From assembly GCA_005884985.1 (NCBI GenBank), contig VAYK01000066.1, positions 1 to 6,609 on the forward strand: a stretch of 6,609 nucleotides of DNA, in the 5' to 3' direction. Positions 6,432-6,609 of the stretch are shown here, piece after piece. How positions within the stretch are numbered: the stretch's first letter is position 1; each line of letters begins with the position of its first letter. Source of the DNA: Actinomycetota bacterium (GTDB taxonomy: Bacteria > Actinomycetota > Thermoleophilia > Solirubrobacterales > 70-9). The notes below the pieces were generated by a model. The model did not search any database. It saw only the letters and a list, made by a program, of their open reading frames with translations, and had not been told where the DNA came from. The position numbers and the translations under genes are program-made.

Positions 6432-6609
6432 CTACAGACCTCGGGCGGCGTCCTCGGCGGCGGTGGGCGGCACCGAGCCGGCTACGGCGTACTCGACGCC
6501 CCTTCGCTTGAAGTGGATCACGGTGCCGAGCGCCGTGTCCAGCTCCTCGCCCGAAACGCCGTTGATCGAGATCTTCGGCAAGTTCAGCTCGCTCAGGGAG
6601 CCAGAGGGC
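6432..6609 (-). CDS. C-terminal end of a probable LolA/RseB-like envelope protein, first gene in view of the ABC operon (partial)
   Basis: This gene enters from the right edge, with no start in the window. The reverse frame gives 58 residues ending at TAG (6432-6434): LSELNLPKISINGVSG, then EELDTALGTVIHFKRRGVEY, then AVAGSVPPTAAEDAARGL. The alternation of short strands and the GVEYAVAGSVPP segment resemble, from memory, the end of actinobacterial secreted or lipoprotein partners of ABC exporters (LolA/RseB-like or DUF-type annotations). I hold that loosely. The stop lies two bases from the ATPase GTG, and that gene's ribosome binding site is inside this one, so the genes are surely co-transcribed. 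A role as extracytoplasmic partner or sensor for the exporter is inference. Confidence 0.75.
   Translation of the reverse strand, partial: PSGSLSELNLPKISINGVSGEELDTALGTVIHFKRRGVEYAVAGSVPPTAAEDAARGL
6438..6442 (-). promoter_or_regulatory. Ribosome binding site for the ABC ATPase gene
   Basis: On the minus strand GAGGT lies inside the last codons of the upstream gene, 8 bases before the GTG at 6429. Its good spacing supports the GTG as the true start, and its position inside the preceding gene supports a single transcript. Confidence 0.6.

Overview
The window is a GC-rich stretch of bacterial chromosome, probably from an actinobacterium. The class Thermoleophilia (Solirubrobacterales/Gaiellales relatives) is a reasonable guess, based on base composition, the GT-C glycosyltransferase style and the lipoprotein-ATPase-permease module. 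That placement is an inference, not something the sequence proves. I see no mobile element, CRISPR array, tRNA or rRNA.

Left part, + strand: the window opens inside an mreB-type actin homologue that lacks about its first 85-90 residues. A stretch of about 330 bases without a convincing gene follows. Next is a long gene for a secreted, cysteine-rich protein of unknown function. Its signal peptide lies in a different reading frame from its body, with the change placed at or near a run of five G at 1240-1244. Adding one G restores a continuous protein of about 521 residues. A gap of about 270 bases follows, holding a weak minus-strand ORF and a 9-base direct repeat. After it comes a complete polytopic GT39/ArnT-like (GT-C fold) glycosyltransferase, whose gene ends just before a perfect GC-rich hairpin.

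Right part, - strand: three tightly packed genes, read from the right edge inward. They are the C-terminal end of a gene I take to be a LolA/RseB-like secreted or lipoprotein partner, a complete ABC-2 type ATPase with a GTG start, and its six-span membrane permease. Stop and start codons are 2 bases apart or overlap by one base, so this is one operon with probable translational coupling. It converges on the glycosyltransferase gene.

Most of the window is cell-envelope biology: cell shape (MreB), extracytoplasmic glycosylation (GT39-like), a secreted protein and an ABC exporter. Apart from the ABC operon, nothing shows that the genes act together. No clearly new multi-gene system is visible. 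The most useful points for a second look are the frame-broken secreted protein and the lipoprotein-ABC module.
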